Assembly: GCA_947179485.1 (NCBI GenBank)
Contig: OX359245.1
Span: forward strand, 26,771,067 to 26,835,066
Length of the DNA: 64,000 bases
From: Allacma fusca
Taxonomy: Eukaryota; Arthropoda; Collembola; Symphypleona; Sminthuridae
Direction: 5' to 3'
Shown here: piece by piece, positions 1 through 11,356 of the stretch
Layout: every line of letters begins with the position of its first letter
Position numbering within the stretch: the first letter of the stretch is position 1
Notes under the pieces: generated by a model
The model's database searches: none
Told to the model about the DNA's origin: nothing
The model's input: only the letters and a program-made list of their open reading frames with translations
Made by a program: the position numbers and the translations under genes

Positions 1-1174
1 TGGCTGGCTTGAAGCTAATTCTGCCAGGGGTTACTGACCGGACAGGAGGCGTTTTTGCCGTGGCACCGGGAAATCGTGGCGCCATAATGTTTTGGACACA
101 AGTCGTCAAAACATTGGTGGAGCGATTGGACGTCGTCTCGGTCGGAGGTGGGTGATAACCAGGGTGACCGGGCGGAGAGAATTGATCCTGACGGCGGAAA
201 TTCCCACGTTGGCTACAGGAGACACCATTGGTGTTGTTAACTGGTTGTCGGCCGGTCATCGGCATTGTTGACCGCTGCTGTTGCGCTTGTGGCTGTAAAG
301 AGAGAGTATTAGAGACCACATGAGTAGGTGTGGAAGGACTGACCTCGGTAAGACCCGGTTTCCCGGCGTTGACCACGGTGGTCAGACGTTGAGTTTTACC
401 CGCTTGGACATCCCGCAGCATCGTCCGGCACTGAGAAATGATGTGGTTCTGGCGACTGCAATAGTCGCAGGTGACCACCGGCATCGCACGGACGGACACA
501 GGTCCTAATTGAGGGGCCTGTTTCACAGATGACTGAGTAGGAATGGTCCGGATTGTGGGGTGGAGTTCCGGGGCCTTTAAGAGTCCCTTAAGGTGCTTCA
601 CCAAATCCCGGAGGTTTCGTGATGGAGTGATGGCGAGGGATTTCATCCGGAGGGGAAGTTTCCCGCGAGCCTTCTCCACGATGTCCTCTTCTTCCATGAG
701 AGGATCGAGGTCCAAGCATAATTTCCGGAGGCCAGCGACGAAGGAGTGTGCAGTCATGCCGGGCCGATACCTGTAGGCATCGAGGTCTGCCTGTCTGTCG
801 GCGTTCAACCGGGCACGGTCGAAGCGGTCGTTTAATTCCGCGCACACATACTCCCAAATTTCTCGGGAGGATCTCGTTCTCCTGTCCAGGAACATCCGGA
901 TCCTGGGGAATATGGATTGGAACCATTCTTTCACGTCCTTGTCAGGAGAGTCCAGAAATAGGCGGGAGAGGTTCCGGATGGCCATGTCATTTGTCACGAA
1001 AAGGTCCGAGGCGAAATGATGAACAGCAGCGATGAAGGATGCCGGGTTCTCGTGGCTGGAGTACTGGCGCACTTCCAGCCGGAATGTGTCCAGACGCCGG
1101 CATGTTCCATCTGACTCCCTCGACCGGAGGATTCGATCCTTCTTTCGCTTCTTGGTCTCACCATGGTCCGACAT
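1..1174 (-). CDS. Retrotransposon Gag protein (partial, runs off the window)
   Basis: An open frame of 391 codons starts at the ATG at 1174 and is still open at base 1. The N-terminal half is a charged, helical Gag-like region (for example around 'FIAAVHHFASDLF' and 'KEWFQSIFPRIR'). About residue 245 there is one CCHC zinc knuckle of spacing C-x2-C-x4-H-x4-C ('CDYCSRQNHIISQC'), which binds RNA in Gag proteins. A Pro/Gln/Thr-rich tail follows. Pol is not seen because the window ends. The frame is open further upstream to 1237, immediately after a splice-acceptor-like TAG, so translation might begin in an upstream exon. The first in-frame ATG is 1174. A Gag of an LTR element is the best reading; a domesticated gag-derived host gene is possible because of the intron-like leader. 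Confidence 0.85.
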   Translation of the reverse strand, partial: MSDHGETKKRKKDRILRSRESDGTCRRLDTFRLEVRQYSSHENPASFIAAVHHFASDLFVTNDMAIRNLSRLFLDSPDKDVKEWFQSIFPRIRMFLDRRTRSSREIWEYVCAELNDRFDRARLNADRQADLDAYRYRPGMTAHSFVAGLRKLCLDLDPLMEEEDIVEKARGKLPLRMKSLAITPSRNLRDLVKHLKGLLKAPELHPTIRTIPTQSSVKQAPQLGPVSVRAMPVVTCDYCSRQNHIISQCRTMLRDVQAGKTQRLTTVVNAGKPGLTEVSPSTPTHVVSNTLSLQPQAQQQRSTMPMTGRQPVNNTNGVSCSQRGNFRRQDQFSPPGHPGYHPPPTETTSNRSTNVLTTCVQNIMAPRFPGATAKTPPVRSVTPGRISFKPA

Positions 1175-1237
1175 GATGAAGTTTGAAGAGGAACGGAGGA
1201 CCACCCGGTGGAAGTTAGTGCAACTTTCGGAGAAAAC

Positions 1238-1981
1238 CTAGACACCGCATATTCATAATTATGTCGAGTACACAAGTAAAGGAAGGTGACTCACGAAATC
1301 CGGGAATAATCCGGAGTAAATGTGGGCGTCGGAAGAAGCGGGAATCCTCAGCCTCCGTCCGCACGTAGTACCAATGAACCAACAGAGTGATGTCGGTTCG
1401 GCAAATCCAGCGTCCGTGGGCCACGTCGACACTATGTATGTCACTCCTGTTGAAAGGATGGGAAGACCACGTGGCTCCCTAGAGTAACTGTGAATGTCGG
1501 GAAAAACCGGGAGACGGGAGAATCTGGAACCCGCTTCCGGGTGTAGGGACTGGAGATAAGGCAACCAGTAAATCCCAGGGATATTACCCGTACCAAATGA
1601 TGAGCGGACCCACTCGGACACGACGAAAGGGAGTGGAATTACCAAGAACGTCTATACCCCAGATAGTAATAATTAATGTAAGTACTTAAATATAAGAAAA
1701 GCACTCACGAAAACTCGGGGAGAACCGGTAATGAGGTATGCGCCGGAATTATAGTGGCTGGAAACCCCCGGCGGAAGGAACGTATCCCGTGGAAGATTAT
1801 CCGTGAAAAAACCGGCGAGAGAGAAGAGAAAAAATCCTGATGGCACTGAGACAGCCGTAACTCTCGGACCATACGGGGAGTCCCACAGAAATGAGAGCAA
1901 GACTCGTGGCTAGTCCGGAGAAGACCTAAATACCAAAATTTAATAATTAGTTTCAAGTAATGAGAAGGAGAATTACTTACC
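1238..1981 (-). other. Leader of the gag unit with three intron-like segments
   Basis: Upstream of gag on the minus strand lie three short segments bounded by good splice signals: 1926-1980 (GTAAGT..TAG, 55 bp), 1652-1708 (GTGAGT..TAG, 57 bp) and 1238-1294 (GTGAGT..TAG, 57 bp). The reading frame across the last junction is phase 0 and joins the 1295-1651 open frame to gag without a stop. The 1709-1925 exon is not open throughout in the matching frame. The exon-like parts have no domain I recognise. Spliced leaders are unusual for LTR elements. Confidence 0.5.
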
Positions 1982-2160
1982 GAATGTTGAGGAAATCCGA
2001 TGGACCGAATTTCACTGATGGGAGCAGGGTCTCTGGAGATTTCCACGTATCCCACTTGCACCACCAGTATCCGAGAGCCACGCGGTCCGCCGTCAAAGCC
2101 GGAAAGTTCCGGGTGTGGGGGGGGGGGAAACTCGGCGAAATGAGGAGGGAAAAAGGTCTC

Positions 2161-2172
2161 GCACCTCCACCA
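2161..2172 (-). promoter_or_regulatory. Putative primer-binding site of the gag element
   Basis: TGGTGGAGGTGC begins with TGG, as expected for pairing with a tRNA 3' CCA end, and sits 2 nt inside the presumed LTR end (..CACTATCA). The same 12-mer recurs at 49799-49810 in the same orientation. The tRNA is not identified. Confidence 0.5.
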
Positions 2173-2174
2173 AA

Positions 2175-2401
2175 TGATAGTGACCGGGTTTCGGTTACTA
2201 GCTAACCTAACCTAAAAATAGGAGAAATATCCGAAGCCGAGAAAATGGATGGAAAAATAAAGAGGAGCGTGCTCCGACGCGACTGTCCTGCTTGTTCTCC
2301 TGATAACGACTTACTTCCTTTTATTAACGTCGACTCGCGGAGGAGCTGTGAGCCGGGGCTCATACACATATTACAAATAGTGAGGGGTGCCAACCCTCAC
2401 A
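2175..2401 (-). repeat. Putative 5' LTR of the gag element
   Basis: On the minus strand this 227-bp segment starts TGTGAGGG and ends CTATCA (TG..CA), directly before the primer-site motif and the gag leader. It includes an AATAAA-like signal near 2318-2323 on the minus strand. The second LTR would lie outside the window, so the boundaries are inferred from the TG/CA ends only. Confidence 0.5.
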
Positions 2402-3669
2402 TTGTGCTAAATAAATTAAAGCAAGTCGCATGATCCACGCGGGTAAATAGTGAGGTTTAATTTAACAAAGTGTTTATACAAATTCTAACTAACTGGTGAA
2501 AAATCAATTCAGGCAGTCTTTAAAAATATGTATGTCTATGGTGATACAGAGTCTTCATTGGAACTGCTTCTCAATAAAAGGAACCATTACAAACTGTTGA
2601 TGGCTCTTAAGCATGATTTCTTTCTAGGAGTTCTGTTTCTAAGAAACTAAGTTACTAAGACACAATCTCTTCTATAGCTTTTGTTGATATCTTAAACCGT
2701 TTCCTGAATGCTATATATTTTATAGATAGTTCGTTGAGCTTAACTCCACAGCCCAATTGGTTCCATTTGTCGTATGTTGGAATTAATTAGACTGAAAAAA
2801 GAAGCGTTCTCAACAAACCAAAAGTAGATACTTGGACGTAGCAAAGTCGACATTTCTAGCCCAGCACGCGGGACAACTGTACAGCACAAGCTTCATGTGC
2901 GACATGTGTCTCGTCAGCATACTGGGACCTGCTTACAAGATAACAGACTGTCTCAGATCCTTGTTTCTTTCTATAAGGAACTTGTGGGAGTCATAAAAGG
3001 GTGATTACTGCGAAGATGTAAAAATAATCAGACTTGGCCCTCCCAACCCGTAAGAATCTCTGGCTACTATTAAAGTATTTTGAGCCAAATATTTTATTTG
3101 AAATACATTTTACATTTCATTGCAATTAAATAAATACTTTTGTACTTACAAGGCTTTAAAATACCAATTACAAAATATTACCCTACTGGTTTCCAACTTT
3201 AAAATAGTCTGAAAATACGTATTTTAAAATACTGTATCTATTTCAAAATATTGAATAGCTATCCTTAAAACATTTTAATATCAAGAATAATTTGGTTAAA
3301 GGCATACCGGGTTTTTGAATAGCAAATAAAAAGATCGAACGTCATGCAACATTTTTGATGAATGTCTTACAGACTATAACAGAAGCTGCGGAAATTCGAA
3401 ACCAACCGAAATCCATTTCACAGTTAATGCAGGACTGTGTATACTACAAATTAAGGACAACTGCAGAAGTAGTATGTCGAAATTTTGCCAAATTGAGATA
3501 ATTCAGAAATGTCTCGATGCATTTAACGAAAGCAATTTTGTGCCTATGAAAAAGCTGATGTATATTGGTAATTAGATTCAACTTGCATAAATTTTTATTA
3601 GGATTCAAACATTTTTGAACAAAATATCAATTCCTCAATATTCACTTACGCTAGAGGAACTGGAAAAAT
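2402..3669. other. Intergenic stretch, no gene recognised
   Basis: Only short chance frames are present. I saw no domain, RNA gene or terminal repeat. The part from 3080 on is strongly AT-rich. Confidence 0.6.
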
Positions 3670-5458
3670 TCAGCTGATGAACTTTACTCCAGGGGCATTT
3701 TTGAGAATGAACTGAATATGACTGGAAACTCTTGTGTAAACTTGAGGGGATAATTTATCCGCACATATTCTATAATCGGGAATATACTGTTCCTTTGGGT
3801 CTAATTTGCCGTAAGATAATATACCAATCTGGAAATAATGTTTAAAAAATTGTGTTAAATAAGGAAAGAAATGGTACTTCCAGCTCAACTAGTAACGCCA
3901 ACCATTACAAAAGGAACAAGAATGTCTTACAAACATTAAGGTGTCAGGACAGAAATTAGTATTTTTGAAGATTAAAATGTACGAAAATATGTGTTTTCAT
4001 TATAAAAATGTGCTGAATTTGTATCTAATGAAGGCACGTAATTGTGTGCTCTTATAAGGAAGACAAGTTTCATGTTTTGCTGTAAAGTCGTTAAGTCTGA
4101 TTAAATTGTTTTAAATTTAAAAATGAGAATAATTTAGTAGAAAATATCAGTTTCTTTACTTGCACAGGTTGAGACGGCAACCTCAGAGAAAAAACTGGTC
4201 CACCACTATCTCCAGAGGCAACAGAAGCGGGTCTTCCTTCCGATTCGTAAATCATGCAAACCATGGAGTCTGGCATATTTCCACGAAGCCAGTATGCACA
4301 ACTTTGTATGTCAACATACGTTCCCTAGAACAATTAGAAGCAAAAATGCAAAATAATTTTAAAAAAATACACAAAAGTACTCCTGATATTCCTGCAATGT
4401 GCATGCACATAGTCTATTAATTTAGGGCCACGTGATAGTAGAGCCGGTTTAAAAAAATTTTGGCGAGAGATTATTTTGTGACTGAAGCATTAAAACACTA
4501 ATTTTTTGGAGCTGACTCAGGAATTTGTGAGCTCTTAAACTTTTGACTTACGGTAGCTTCTCTGAGGGCTTCTGGAGAAGCATGTGTGCAGTTGTGGAAT
4601 CCCCAACCCATGGCTTTGAGATGGCTTCTAAATTGTTCGTCATTCGATGCGAGGGTGATGGGCTTGAAAATGTCTTTAACAGGTTCCTTCAATTTGATGA
4701 TGGAAATATCGTTTATATTACCGTTTTTGTCACCTATCCAGCTTCGATTTTAGAAAAATCAAAAAACATTTTAGCAAACCCGTATTTTAGCACCCAGTTT
4801 AAACCCATATTGGTTTAAAATTTTGAGATTTGGAATTGTAAACGAAATTTGCATTGAAAATTTTATTTGTGCACACAAATTTTGTATTTCCATAAAAGAT
4901 CTTACTCTCCATTTACGACGTCTTCGTACACAAAGTTTATAATCGAGACATCTGGGTTGTTCAAATTTCTGAGCACGTTTTCCGTGCGGATATCGGACAG
5001 ACCCAAAACGACTTGCAAAAGTTGACCTTGCTTTGAGGGAGTGGTGCAGTGGGCCGCCGTGAGTATTCGCCAGGGTGTTATGAGGGTTCCGGTGCAGAAT
5101 GCGTTTCCATAAGCCTGAATCAGTTATTTTGTAAAACAAAGTTCACTTTAAAATTTTTTGAAAGATTTCTTTACAAATTATGCACATACAACTGCCAACG
5201 CAAAATTAATGTATGATTATTTTCTCTATAGAAACAGAGTCTAAATAAATAAAAACGTTCACTTACGTATTTGATCCCCACCATATAGGGCGGAGGATTC
5301 ACGACGATTTTACCTGTTTGAATCCTTTCCTCATCGCCACTGTAATCTTCGACCCGGGAATCATAAAAATTTTCTGCAGAGTGCAAATTTGACTGGAAAA
5401 TTTTGCCAGTAGCCAGCCCTAAAAGGGCAAAAGAAACAACGAACTCAAACCCTTTCAT
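3670..5458 (-). CDS. Secreted chymotrypsin-fold serine protease
   Basis: Five exons (5458-5267, 5114-4906, 4741-4552, 4324-4160, 3828-3670) splice in phase into 304 residues. An N-terminal hydrophobic signal (about residues 4-18) is followed by a pro-region and an activation site at R-IQTG in place of the usual R-IVGG. The catalytic triad is visible: His86 in 'TAAHC', Asp145 in 'NDISIIKL', Ser237 in 'GDSGGP'. The C-terminus has the typical 'PQVYTRV' helix entry. Residue 189 (chymotrypsin numbering) is Ser231, which favours chymotrypsin-like rather than trypsin-like specificity. Cys191 is replaced by Ala while its usual partner (Cys220, in 'RICADKL') remains. Expected role: extracellular or gut endopeptidase. 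Exon 3 uses the acceptor at 4742-4743, because the next AG gives a frame with stops. Short introns and in-phase joins make the model solid; the substrate is not known. Confidence 0.9.
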
Positions 5459-6592
5459 TTTGCATGTGTGTAAAAAATAAATTTCCCGAAGTTTATATGC
5501 GAGGAAAATGTACGGACGTTGTCATTTTTTGAAAATTTATGGTCCCTGTAATTTCCTATAATTTCACCATATTGAAAATAATTGCGCTTATATTTGTGGT
5601 TACAGATGTGTTTGAGTCTGGAGATTAGTGATAAGATCATATAATTTGAAGACGCACGTAAACAACTTACATTTGTGCAAATGTTCTTCATCGTGGAAAA
5701 ATACTGGAATATAATTGCTGGAGAGGATCCCTTCATGCAATTTATTTGTTATAGGCTGTACAAGCCACAGTCATGTTTTCCTGTTTAATAAATGATTAAA
5801 TTTTAAGCATCTGTACATTTATTTATAATTTGCATTCTGTTCCCAAAACGCTTTGGTTATAATATCTACAAGACTGCAAGCCAGGATTAATGCTTGGCCC
5901 TGTGGTTTTCCTTGTTGATTAGGTCTGTAATTATCTATGTATATCTATATATAAAAAATCGCTGGTGCTGAGGTAAAATTTTCTAGATATATCTAATTAT
6001 GTAAATTTGAGTAAATGCAAAACCTTTGGCATTGGATTATACTTCAAGTAACATAATTCTGCATGACAATTGTGCAGCTTAAAATATTATTTTGCCTTGA
6101 CCTGAGAAATTTAAAAAAATTGCGCCTTGTATTTAAATACAAAGCCATGAAATTGCGAAAACAAATTGCATTTGTAATAAGTACAGATAAAATTGATTCA
6201 TGCATATCAAATTATACGATCTCTCAACTCTTGCTATTTTGTGTTTTTACAATAAAAATAAATAATCCAATTTAAACCAATGGGTAGAAGCTACAATCTC
6301 CAACGAGGGGATCCCTTTTTGTTCTAGTCTCTCGTCTAGCCCGAAATGACAGCTGGTTCTTCTTAAAACGATCAGTTACGAATTCACATATTATGGCGTC
6401 ATTATAGTAAAATTTTGAAATCTGAATAACCTCCAAGTTCCATTTAGTGGGATAGTTTCCCGGTCATTTTGAATTCCCCCAAAAATTTAATTATGCTTGC
6501 AAGCAGGTGTCTTTGGGTGGATTTTGTTTTCATGCAACGAAAACGGCTTGGGGTCAATAGCACTATTATCAGCTATCTATAATAATTCCAGC
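5459..6592. other. Intergenic stretch, no gene recognised
   Basis: AT-rich sequence upstream of the protease. No coding frame with recognisable content on either strand. Confidence 0.6.
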
Positions 6593-7638
6593 TAGTGCCC
6601 CCCACGGGTACAGGTTTTACCCGGGTATTTGGGTACAGGTTCAGGTACAGGTACGTATCAGGTACATACTTTTTGTTCCAAATTTGGGTACAGGTTCAGG
6701 TTCAGTCATTAGATACCTGAAAATTCAGGTCCAGGTTCAGGTATGGGTACAGGTTCAAAAACCAATCTTTTGGGTATAAACCCATCAGGTACAGGCGTAC
6801 GCACTGGGTAAATACCTGAACCGGAATGTAAAATACCTGAACTTTCACGTACTTCTCAGTCAATAATAATTCCCAAGTAACGCCTGTAAAGGTGTTGTTG
6901 AACTTTAAAAATCTTTGACCTTGAAACATGTTACATTAAAATTTATACGAATAAGTTCAGTCATGAAAACTAATTCCACCATGTAGGAACACGTGGCTAT
7001 TTAAAATCTAGAAGTTAAAATCTAATGAGTTTGAATCTAAAAAAATGTTTTCCATTGCGAAAGCAATTGTAGGTTGCAAAACAAATTCTTAATCGTTTAA
7101 TTTCTTGGCATTACTGAACGTCTAGAAAATATTACACTGCGTTTGTATTATTGGATTGAATTTATTCATATAGTAGATTTTGCTATCAGTTACTTTTCAA
7201 CCTTTATGCAATCATTTACATTTAACTATCTACTGATAATTCCAGTACTTAGTCGTGCTTTCGAAGAATAAAAAATATAAATAAATATAATATGATAAAT
7301 TCATTTATTAAGTCAAAATGTCTTGGTCGCAGATATTTTAATTTTTTATTTCATGTAATATATTTGGTAATCCTTTAAATTAGTACAATCGAAAATACCC
7401 GGGTAGGTTCAGGTACTTTTAAAATATATCCGGGTACAGGTACTTTTTTGGGTACTTTTTGGGTGCAGGTACTTTCCAGGTACAGGTACTCCTGATTTAG
7501 TTTGAGTACAGGTACACGTTCAGGAAAATTGAACCCAGGTATTCAGGTACAGGTACGGGTATAGGTTCAAAAAATTCATGTACCCATGATTCAGGTCCAG
7601 GTCCAGGTACAACATTTTTGTACCCATGCGGGGCACTC
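6593..7638. mobile_element. hAT-like MITE with GGTACAGG-repeat arms
   Basis: The 1046-bp element starts TAGTGCCCC and ends GGGGCACTC. It is flanked by a perfect 8-bp duplication ATTCCAGC (6585-6592 and 7639-7646), the hAT signature. Both arms (about 6600-6850 and 7390-7625) consist of many degenerate copies of GGTACAGG/GGTTCAGG, mostly in the same orientation. The centre is ordinary AT-rich DNA. No transposase frame is present, so it is non-autonomous. Confidence 0.85.
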
Positions 7639-7827
7639 ATTCCAGCAAATGAAACACCTGCAAGACCAAAAACCAGAACTCCGACAACCCCCGTGAAGGC
7701 TTTTTCTGCTGATACATATTAGTTATAGTTTTCCTTTTATGTGAAAAACTTACTTTTTTAAATAATTTACATTTTTGGATAAAGTACAAAATTTATTTCT
7801 GAGAATAGCAGACATTCGTACATATTT

Positions 7828-8367
7828 CTATTCACATACAAAAGCCCAACTGCAATATTTAGAGCAACACACTGAACTGGTTAAACAACCTGCCCCGATT
7901 GGCTTACACTCTACGCAATAAATCCCGTGACAAATATCAGAGCAGCAGTCTGAACTGTAATCACAATATTCCCCGTTTTCAAGGCAGGTTTCCTGGTATT
8001 AAAATTAAAATTAATTATTCGACAACTTAATATTAAAAAAAAAAGAAATACTGCTTACACTGCAAGCCTGGGATATGCACCAACCAGAACAGCATACGAT
8101 ATTCAGGTTACAATAGTCTCCAATTACTGCACATTGTGGCTAAAAAAAATTAATAAGCTGAATCCATTTAATGTATTTTGTATTCATTCATCCTTCATAA
8201 AAATATCTTACGTTTCTCAGACGAGCTAAGCTCCAAAAATCTTCACGTAAGCCCTGGGCTGTAGTGAAATCAATACGAAGGAGCACCGTGAGAGTACATA
8301 ATATTGGCACGAAACAAATCCATTTACATGCTCTAAATAATGTGATATTTCGAATTAGTTTGGACAT
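7828..8367 (-). CDS. Small secreted protein with three cystine-knot (knottin) repeats
   Basis: Three exons (8367-8212, 8139-8059, 7992-7828) splice exactly in phase 0 with GT..AG introns of 72 and 66 bp, giving 133 residues. Exon 1 is a positively charged N-terminus plus a hydrophobic segment (about residues 17-31), fitting a signal peptide or anchor. Exon 2 holds one complete inhibitor-cystine-knot pattern, C-x6-C-x5-CC-x3-C-x4-C. Exon 3 holds two more: C-x6-C-x5-CC-x3-C-x4-C, then C-x6-C-x5-CC-x3-C-x5-C. The repeat of the CC core at fixed spacing is diagnostic of the fold. Family members include protease or channel inhibitors, antimicrobial peptides and venom-type peptides; nothing here says which. 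The start is the first in-frame ATG after a stop. The exons are too short to stand out as long frames. Confidence 0.8.
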
Positions 8368-10580
8368 CCATAGTCCTTTGTATTAAAACACAACTGGCCC
8401 AAAGACTTACTTGATATTCATTTGGTATCAGATTTCAATTTTCTAGCTATTAAAATTAGGTTAGCACAAACTGTCATAGAAATTCCCACACTTTAAATGC
8501 AGTGCTGGTGAAGAGGACTCCCAGAATATCATGCAAAGAATTACATCTCAATGGACAAAATATTAGTTTACTTGGAACAGTTTAATGGGAATGATGGAAT
8601 ATTCTATTGTTCCCAACTTTCAAATTCATAGTAATTAACTTTTATTGGTATTCCATGTTTTTTCCATTGTAAGGATTTTTTTGTCGTCATTAAACAATTA
8701 AATGTTTGCATGGAATTTTATATATGGTTCTGACAGATTTATAAAATAAAACAATGTAAATATTGCAAGCACTTTTTCTGAAGTCTTGTACATGTACAGT
8801 GTCAAATATCTATTTTATCCCTCCACCCAGTCCACATAAGGAGCGCCGAAATGAAATATACGGGTCTCCAGTTTTGAAGGAAATTTGTTTGCAGATTTAT
8901 TAAAATTGGTTTCATTAAACTATGGCAAAAATTGAGGTCACAATTCTCAAGAACAGGAAGCAAAGTCAAGATTCATTGGGAATATTGCCGTGATTCTAAA
9001 TTTTTGTTCAAAAGCAAGTTTGTTTCTGAAATTACGTTTGACATTCCTTTATACGAAACATTTTATGGGTTTTCTGGGGAGCTATCCAACAGGCCTTACA
9101 GGACGTTTATCTTTAGGAGCAAAAGAGGATTATTCATTTGGGGGATTTAATTGAAATTGGAAATCATTAAAAATAGCCCAATGACTTAAACTCCAGCTAA
9201 AACTTAGAATACAAATTATTGCAGAGACATAAAATGTGAAGTAAAAACGTCCAAACGTCTGTTTAGTTGGAAATCATCGCAGTCAAGTAGAAGAAAAAAA
9301 TAATTGTCCTGCAATTTATTGTTTTATACACTTTTACAGTGACCCATAACGAGTATAAAAACCAGCGGCTTCGCCAATGGAAAATACAAATAGCATTTGT
9401 GGTATTTTGTGTCCCAAGACATGCCTCCGATAATCCGATTAGGAGGGTGGGAGACGTTTAATTAAAGTTATGGTATAAAAATTAAATTTGTACATAGATA
9501 TTTTATACTACTATGAAAGCTACATAATTTTCTTCCCAATTATTCATGGATACAAACTACATAAATTTATAATGTATAAAATAATTTGTTCCCTGCAATA
9601 ACATAATTTAATAGGAACAATCCTGGCTTCTAAGGAAGTTTACTTCCATACACATCGAACGCACAGCATATGGGTACATTGGAGTTATATAAAATAATCT
9701 TGCCGTTTATATAAATATCCCAGTAAACCACAAATGTTGCAGAACCATTACACCAATGCACAATTCTAACGTTAGCATGGTTGGCGTAACGTTAAACTTA
9801 GCGTTTTTCAAACGCTCAAATATGTCCGCTTGCATAGCGCTCTGCAAGCGCTAATGGTTAACATTATTGCAACGTCAGATTCTAACGTTCTACTAACTAA
9901 TGAAACGTGAATCGTTTAATGGTTACATAACATTCGATTAAAATATTACTGCTTCAAATTTCCTGCATATATATATATTACTGATAGTTAAAATAACTTC
10001 AAGACGTGGCCATAATTACATTATTGTATCTTTATTATTACAATTATTAATATTAAAACCATATTTTAGGACATGCATAACAAGATAAAAATAAAGCAAT
10101 AAGACAAAATCGTGGAAACAAATCTCCGTCCAAAAGGATGTAAGAAAGAGTCCATACGGTATTCTCGAACTGATTTTCTCAGAATCTGTAGTAAAGACAT
10201 CCAAGGAATGAGCTCAGGAAACATGAAATAAATTGGAAAATTTACATTATTAAAATCTTATTTTATTTTGGATTGCCTTTTTAATGTTCATGAAATCTGA
10301 GGATAAAATACAGCAATTTTGGCAAGCTAACTGGTAATAATAGTAAATATGTACTTACTTTATGATTATCCTCGGTCCAGTTCCATTTGAAGGTAAATCA
10401 AACAATCATCAACATAGTCATCGGTATGTACCTCTGATAATCCGCTCGGTTCCCTGAAATTATTCGAAAAAAAATAATTGTTATAAATAACTGTTAATAA
10501 ATAATTATTGAAGGAGAAGGAAAATCTACAATTTCAAGCAAGCTAATTATAAGTGTAGGTACAAATGTATGCCAGAATAA
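8368..10580. other. Intergenic stretch, no gene recognised
   Basis: Mostly AT-rich. Around 9750-9910 there is a cluster of AACGTTA and AGCGCT-type palindromic motifs that might be a decayed short-motif element, but I could find no ends or target duplication. Confidence 0.5.
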
Positions 10581-10935
10581 TTATGCAATATTATTTCGGA
10601 CTACATACTTACGTTTCAAAGAAGACTGAATGTCATTCCTCAGACCAGTGCTACCACAAAGTTTGAGAAATATGATACTGATAGTTAATAAAATGATGTT
10701 ATTTTTTGTTGTAGACGCTAATGATTTATATAACGGGTGCCGCCAAACATTTTCCTCACCCTTGCTCATTGAAGAGGCAACGAGAATATATATTTCCTCG
10801 ACCAAATTGCAAAAAATGATGAATTTTGTTTCACAAATCAGAACACTCCAATTTAAAAAAAAATTAAAATACAATTTAGCAAGCTTTGTTGCAAGTATTA
10901 AAACCTTCAAAACACTCAGTAGATACACTTAGCGT
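10581..10935 (-). other. Possible exon, both strands open; uncertain
   Basis: A minus-strand frame spans 10928-10597 and ends at a good donor (GTAAGT at 10596). It contains an ATG at about 10768, then a charged stretch and one hydrophobic helix ('IILLTISIIFLKLCG'), like a small membrane protein. A following acceptor near 10450 gives only a short tail. The plus strand is also open for 100 codons here, so neither is secure. No family recognised. Confidence 0.25.
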
Positions 10936-11356
10936 TATTTTGCTCAAAATATTAAAATGTGACGTCAAATATGGCTGTCACTTAAAGGAACCAGCTGTGC
11001 ACCAACTACTACTGCATTGATGTACAATGCCTATATAATTTCAACTCTCATCAAATCGTCATTGAAAATGTTTTCTTCCCTCAACGAATAAAATATTTTC
11101 GTGTGAAAGTGAACTTGAGTAATTTTACAAGGTGATTTCCTAAAGTGGATTTCAAGGATTGAAAATGTGGGAATATGGAGGTAGCGCCAGGCTTATAAAT
11201 GTCTCCATTAAAAGCATTGTATGGTCCCAGCAAGTTATTTGTGAAGTAATATTTCAATCGTACAGAAATATTTTCTACTCTAGGGTCAGCATAATTATAT
11301 ATTTTTCCACTGGAAGTTTTCAGACAAATTTCATCAGCTAACCCTATTTTTTTTAG

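Noticed and set aside
588-926. 112-codon minus-strand frame inside the gag region
   Set aside because: It is a shadow of the true gag frame, which is open across the whole 1-1174 interval and has a zinc knuckle.
2113-2127. Run of G residues in the gag-element leader
   Set aside because: A simple homopolymer; possible assembly length error, no function inferred.
5455-5736. Minus-strand frame just upstream of the protease start
   Set aside because: No domain or signal, and it is separate from the well-supported protease ATG.
9740-9920. Cluster of AACGTTA/AGCGCT palindromic motifs
   Set aside because: It resembles the short-motif MITEs, but no terminal repeat or 8-bp duplication could be found.
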